This document shows, in pieces, positions 9,199 to 12,316 of a DNA stretch of 12,316 nt (position 1 is the stretch's first letter; each line of letters starts with the position of its first letter). The DNA is taken from assembly GCA_028565635.1 (NCBI GenBank), contig JAOXYB010029066.1:18755-31070 (forward strand). The letters are read 5' to 3'. This DNA comes from Phoronis ovalis (taxonomy: Eukaryota; Phoronida; Phoronidae). The position numbers and the translations under genes were made by a program. The notes below the pieces were generated by a model, which was not told where the DNA came from, searched no databases, and worked only from the letters and a program-made list of their open reading frames with translations.

Positions 9199-9449
9199 GG
9201 TTTTTTGGCAAAATTAGCCGCGGGATCCGTTTTTTTTTATCAAATTAGGTGAGAGGATTGCTGATTGGGTTTTAGTAAAATAGCTGAGTTGATACGGTGT
9301 TTGACTAAAATAAACCAGCTTTCCAATACATATAAAATTAGCAATACGCTTTTTAAGCAAAAGAGTTAAGCAAACCTTTTTTGGCAGGATAAAAATAGTT
9401 GAGAGGATACGCACACCCCTACCCAAAAATGTTTGAAGTGCCCCTCCGG
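9199..9449 (-). mobile_element. Dispersed repeat copy A: 39-bp header plus ~30-bp degenerate tandem units
   Basis: On the minus strand a G-rich header (9449 down to 9411) is followed by about seven degenerate units averaging 30 bp. On the plus strand the units show words such as tagccgcgggatcc, taggtgagaggatt, tagctgagttgatacgg and tagttgagaggatacg, starting at 9215, 9246, 9281 and 9396, with weaker units near 9311, 9339 and 9366. The header aligns without gaps to copy B at 12188-12226, with 29 of 39 bases identical. Copy A begins 18 bp after the Lhx3/4 stop, so it should form much of that 3' UTR in the sense orientation. Confidence 0.75.
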
Positions 9450-9467
9450 TTTACCCACTGACATGAT

Positions 9468-9823
9468 TTAGTATGCTTCTATATGACTAGAATTTGAACC
9501 TGGATTGTACTGGGTATACATTTCACCCTCTGTAACGTCACGCTGAATAAGCCTAGCCATTGGTCCATTCATTGTCATGACGGAATCAGGCGACATTCCT
9601 GTCATGTGTATCATTGGGAGAATTGGCGATTGTCTTTGATGATCCATATATGGTATACCAGGAGAGATAGAACTATACTGAGGAACCCATTTGTCATGTG
9701 TAGGGGTATCTGACGCACCAGCGGGCATTTGGCCTAGTGGGGGTTCATGATCAAGGTGCTGACTGGAACTATCGTACATGTCGCCATCAGACATCATATG
9801 GCCATCAAGTGAATCAATCTCAT
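9468..9823 (-). CDS. Lhx3: Lhx3/4 terminal exon: C-terminal tail and stop
   Basis: This terminal exon follows acceptor TTTTCAG. Two bases complete the histidine codon, then 117 residues run to a TAA stop at 9468-9470. The tail starts EIDSLDGHMMSDGD and is rich in Met, Pro, Ser, Asp and Gln; methionine is especially frequent. It contains IQRDVTEGEMYTQYNPG and ends HIEAY. I see no enzymatic or zinc motif. By position it corresponds to the C-terminal regulatory or activation region of Lhx3/4, but I cannot align it confidently with the vertebrate tail. The frame is open throughout and its splice phase matches the upstream exon. A methionine near the start of this exon could be mistaken for a gene start, but splice continuity argues against that. 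Confidence 0.88.
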
Positions 9824-10031
9824 CTGAAAACAGAATAAAAAAACATTAATGTACTTAAAAATAATAAAAAAAAAAAAAGTTTTTGCGAAGATGATTCATG
9901 TGACTCTGTGTGCAACTCAATTGAATCTTGTGATAATTTCTTCTTGCTCTTTAGAAGATCTAAATGTTCACAACAAGAAGCTAGTAAAAATAAAAAGATC
10001 CATGAAAAAATGTAATAATTTAAATCCTTAC

Positions 10032-10152
10032 GTTGGTAAGACATATCTACTGCGCAATCAGAGCTGTCGTCTGCTGACAGTCCACCATCAGATTCTGGAC
10101 CCCTCTTAGATGGCTGTCTATAATATGGGTTCCATCTTTGTCTCCCGGCATC
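10032..10152 (-). CDS. Lhx3: Lhx3/4 exon: post-homeodomain segment
   Basis: This 121-bp exon has acceptor TATCTTAG and donor GTAAGG. It starts in phase 0 directly after the homeodomain exon and encodes 40 residues beginning DAGRQRW, the signature that follows the homeodomain in Lhx3/4 proteins. Next come NPYYRQPSKRGPE and a serine- and aspartate-rich stretch (SADDSSD). The final base C joins AT of the terminal exon to make histidine. The first half is conserved family sequence. The acidic second half is low-complexity and is called from frame and splice sites rather than from similarity. Confidence 0.9.
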
Positions 10153-10590
10153 CTAAGATAAGAATCATGAATGAGTGCAAATAAATTGCTTCCGTACAAA
10201 TAAATGAATAAAGTTTATAACTACATCGTTTACGGAATACTAACTATGTACAATTTTATTTTGCCGATAGGTGGCCGCTCTGCCACCATACCAAGTAAAC
10301 TATAGAGGCCATAGAGGATAAGATCGGAAAAGATAATTAGAGAACAATGGAAAACATTGTTTTTTCTCACCTTAAATATTTCAAACGGGTAATTATCTCT
10401 GATTGATGTGTTTACGTACATTCTAGATCTTTGCTAGACTTTGTGGGGTCCACTGTACCGATCCTAGCGGACATGTAAGTTAGAAAACAATGAGATTCAG
10501 CGTGACTTCTACATAGTGCATACTAGCATAATTTACTTATATGTGCAATTAAACTCATACTTGTCCACAGGAAGACTAATTACAATTTAC

Positions 10591-10793
10591 CTTTTTCAGT
10601 CTTTTCTCTTTTGCTCGTCTATTTTGAAACCAGACTTGTACAACACGCATATCCAAACCAGTTTCTGCACTCAGTTGTTCTCTAACATGACGCGCAGGCT
10701 TTGAACTTTCGTTATACGCCCTCTTTAATGCCTCTAACTGCTTTGCTGATATTGTGGTACGTGGACGTTTATTTGCAGCATCAAGCTCATATT
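10591..10793 (-). CDS. Lhx3: Lhx3/4 exon: complete homeodomain
   Basis: This 203-bp exon has acceptor TTCTTATAG and donor GTAAAT. Two leading bases complete a glutamate codon, then 67 residues follow, ending in phase 0 at KRLKK. The whole 60-residue homeodomain lies in this one exon, about residues 7-66 of the exon. Helix 3 contains [14 protein letters not shown], with W48, F49, N51 and R53, and with Q50, which predicts TAAT-core DNA binding. The N-terminal arm is [18 protein letters not shown] and ETGLDMRV are characteristic of Lhx3/4; the Lhx1/5 class has different residues here. The spacing between LIM2 and the homeodomain is short (YELDAA), as in the family. Confidence 0.96.
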
Positions 10794-10998
10794 CTATAAG
10801 AAAATAAGTAAAAAAAACCCAGTCAATTCGAAGCCAGAAGGTAGTGTATGTAGTGTAGATCAGATACATGCCATTCTAAGAAAAAAAAAACTTTAATATT
10901 TATATTACCGTCGATACGGGATAACATCGATTAAAAAAATATTTTTTCAATACTTTTAAAAATATAAGCAAACAGTTTTAAAAAAAAAAATTTCACAC

Positions 10999-11201
10999 CT
11001 CTTTGTTTTGCGGTTTCATAATCTGTTTTACACACAAGTTTTCTATCATCCAACAAGTAAAATTCGTCTCCAGTGTTGAGTTGCCTGTTACATACAATAC
11101 ATGCAAAACACTCCAGATGGTAAACGTTATCCTGGGCCCTCCTGACGACTTGCGTTGGTGGGATTCCCTTCTCACATGCTGCGCACTTGGTACCGAAACG
11201 T
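10999..11201 (-). CDS. Lhx3: Lhx3/4 exon: second LIM domain
   Basis: This 203-bp exon has acceptor ATTTTAG and donor GTGTGA. Its first base completes the lysine codon (AA|A) begun in the previous exon, giving the family junction DDFFK-RFGTKC. It encodes RFGTKCAAC, then [13 protein letters not shown], then YHLECFAC, and ends YETAKQR. Numbered within the exon, the zinc ligands are C6, C9, H28, C31, C34, C37, C57 and D60, a complete second LIM domain. The last base G joins the next exon's AA to make glutamate. The [13 protein letters not shown] block is very strongly conserved in Lhx3/4 proteins. The donor is a slightly weak GTGTGA, but frame and homology leave no real alternative. Confidence 0.95.
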
Positions 11202-11850
11202 CTAAAATATGAGTTAAAAGTTTTTATCTGTCCGTTCTCTAGTGAAATTTTGGAAATCAGGGACGCTGCCGGGGACGCAGAAAAATTATGTTCCAGTATA
11301 ATGCGTTCTGATCGAAACCAATAATAAAATCACAGTTATATTTTACAGTTATATATCAGTTATATATCAACTTCTGTATTATGTCAGTAAAACTAAAACA
11401 TTATAGATACCTAGCCGTGTTGACATAGTACTATATATAGCATTGTTCCCAAAATTAATTACGGTTAATTAAATGTTAAGTACTTTCAGTATAAAACATG
11501 AATTAGGATGTACTTATAAAATATAACTTCATAATGAAATTACACAATTATAGGCACTATTCCAGGAATCGCTTTAGTTTTAATCGCTCAGGTGTAACAC
11601 TGATTGTAATGAAAATAACATTAGGTGTAATTAATATTTATTGAATACCAAATCTCAAAACAACATTTTTGTGTAGTACTTGTGTAACACATGCATGTAA
11701 TATATAATACGTTTGCATTCGTGTAAATTTGGTAGATTAAGATTTTAGCTGTTTCATAAATGTTTAGTTATTTTGTACATTTACTGAAAGCTCTGCCATC
11801 AATTGGAAACCTAAATAGATGTAATCCTAAACTAAGAAAACAATACTCAC
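11202..11850 (-). other. Lhx3/4 intron between the two LIM exons
   Basis: This 649-bp intron has donor GTGAGT and acceptor TTTTAG. It is AT-rich, with no coding exon or RNA gene recognised. A short direct repeat of acagttatat or cagttatatatca lies near 11332-11369. Confidence 0.85.
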
Positions 11851-12025
11851 TTGAAAAAATCATCTTTACAAAAAACTTTGTCTCCCCTTGAGAAACATTT
11901 ATCATTTAAAAAACAATGACAGTCCGCACATTTCAGACACTTTGAATGCCAGGGTCGCTCTAACACCTTTAATATAAACTTGTCGAAGATAGCCGTCCCG
12001 CAACCAGCACATTTTGGTATCGCCG
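11851..12025 (-). CDS. Lhx3: Lhx3/4 exon: first LIM domain
   Basis: This exon of 175 bp is bounded by acceptor TTTCAG and donor GTGAGT. It begins with two bases that complete a codon from an exon outside the window, then encodes 57 residues and leaves two bases (AA) for the next exon. It carries a complete LIM zinc-binding pattern: C5-x2-C8-x17-H26-x2-C29-x2-C32-x2-C35-x16-C52-x2-D55, numbered from the first whole codon. Recognisable family text includes WHSKCLKC and CFSRG, and the exon ends in CKDDFF. LIM domains of this type bind Ldb1/NLI or Isl partners rather than DNA. Two extra cysteines (37 and 43) lie between the zinc ligands. The reading is unambiguous. What is missing is the N-terminus upstream. 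Confidence 0.95.
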
Positions 12026-12187
12026 CTGAAATCAGAATAATAATGGAATACTATTACTTATACACGTCAGATAAAACGTATGTTAAATAACGTATGATGA
12101 ATATGTATTGCACTCACCAAGCAAATCCTGAAATCATTTTGTTGTGCTAATAAATGTACCTGATACCGGATTTCGTTTGGCATTGCC

Positions 12188-12316
12188 CCGGGGGGGTACT
12201 CAGGTTATTTTTTGGTGGGGGTGTGCAGCCGCGTTGAACATTTTGGATTTGGATTGTATACTTTTCACTGTATTTTTTTGGATTGCTACCGTAACGATAT
12301 TCAAAAATTTGGATTG
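12188..12316 (+). mobile_element. Dispersed repeat copy B, cut by window edge
   Basis: The header CCGGGGGGGTACTC through TGTGC (12188-12226) is followed by TTTGGATTG at 12248, 12277 and 12308, a period of 29-31 bp that continues past the window. Orientation is opposite to copy A. It lies in the intron upstream of the LIM1 exon. I recall CCCGGGGGGGTACTC-like headers as common dispersed repeats in marine invertebrate genomes, but that is memory and unchecked. Confidence 0.7.

Larger units (their letters stand above)
9468..12025 (-). other. Lhx3: LIM-homeobox transcription factor gene, Lhx3/Lhx4 (lim3) class, 5'-partial gene span
   Basis: This is the span of five coding exons on the minus strand that splice in frame into 351 residues: LIM1, LIM2, homeodomain, post-homeodomain segment and C-terminal tail. 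Introns are 649, 205, 438 and 208 bp, all GT/AG. The protein should be a nuclear DNA-binding factor whose LIM domains bind Ldb/NLI cofactors. Family members specify motor neurons and interneurons, and the vertebrate pituitary. The class call rests on three things seen here: two LIM domains followed by a Q50 homeodomain, the homeodomain stretch [10 protein letters not shown], and DAGRQRW directly after the homeodomain, which marks Lhx3/4 rather than Lhx1/5. The Lhx3 versus Lhx4 split is a vertebrate duplication, so in an invertebrate the gene would be the single pro-orthologue. The start codon and first exon(s) lie beyond the right edge. Confidence 0.95.

Noticed and set aside
9214-9426. 70-codon minus-strand frame
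   Set aside because: It lies wholly in the degenerate ~30-bp repeat of element copy A and follows the Lhx3/4 stop.
9820-10109. Open frames on both strands around the last Lhx3/4 intron
   Set aside because: The minus frame reads from the post-homeodomain exon through its GTAAGG donor into the intron. The plus frame is its shadow.
10993-11212. Open frames on both strands over the LIM2 exon
   Set aside because: They are in the wrong frames. The correct minus frame gives an intact LIM domain with all eight zinc ligands.

Overview
This is AT-rich metazoan genomic DNA with intron-split genes, GT/AG splice sites and many tandem repeats. The densely repetitive, AT-rich character and the C-terminal tail of the one clearly recognised gene suggest an invertebrate. 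A lophotrochozoan, perhaps a bivalve mollusc, is my best guess, but the lineage is inferred and not proven. The window looks like one gene end plus intergenic DNA and one small extra gene; no bacterial-style operon or viral gene is visible.

Right third (9468-12025, minus strand): the 3' part of a LIM-homeobox gene of the Lhx3/Lhx4 (lim3) class. Five consecutive coding exons were placed by exact phase-compatible splice sites: LIM1 (11851-12025), LIM2 (10999-11201), homeodomain (10591-10793), a short post-homeodomain exon (10032-10152), and the terminal exon with the stop codon (9468-9823). Together they give 351 residues. The 5' exon(s) lie beyond position 12316.

Left-centre (2625-3135, minus strand): a two-exon gene for a predicted 111-residue secreted protein with a signal peptide, dibasic sites and an amphipathic-looking lysine-rich segment. 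I do not recognise its family. It resembles a small prohormone or peptide precursor in general form only.

The rest is intergenic or intronic. Positions 1-700 hold several minisatellites back to back (28-bp, 40-57-bp, 37-50-bp and 32-bp units). Further arrays sit at 2447-2555 (36 bp x3), 5946-6036 (29 bp x3, perfect), 6535-6753 (about 33 bp) and 9199-9413 (about 30 bp). A large imperfect palindrome, like a foldback or MITE element, spans 7321-7982. A repeat element with a shared 39-bp G-rich header occurs twice in opposite orientation (9411-9449 and 12188-12226), bracketing the five Lhx3/4 exons. The first copy starts only 18 bp after the Lhx3/4 stop codon.

The two genes are about 6.3 kb apart on the same strand, and nothing in the sequence links them functionally. 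The most novel items are the unrecognised secreted-peptide gene and the repeat architecture around Lhx3/4.
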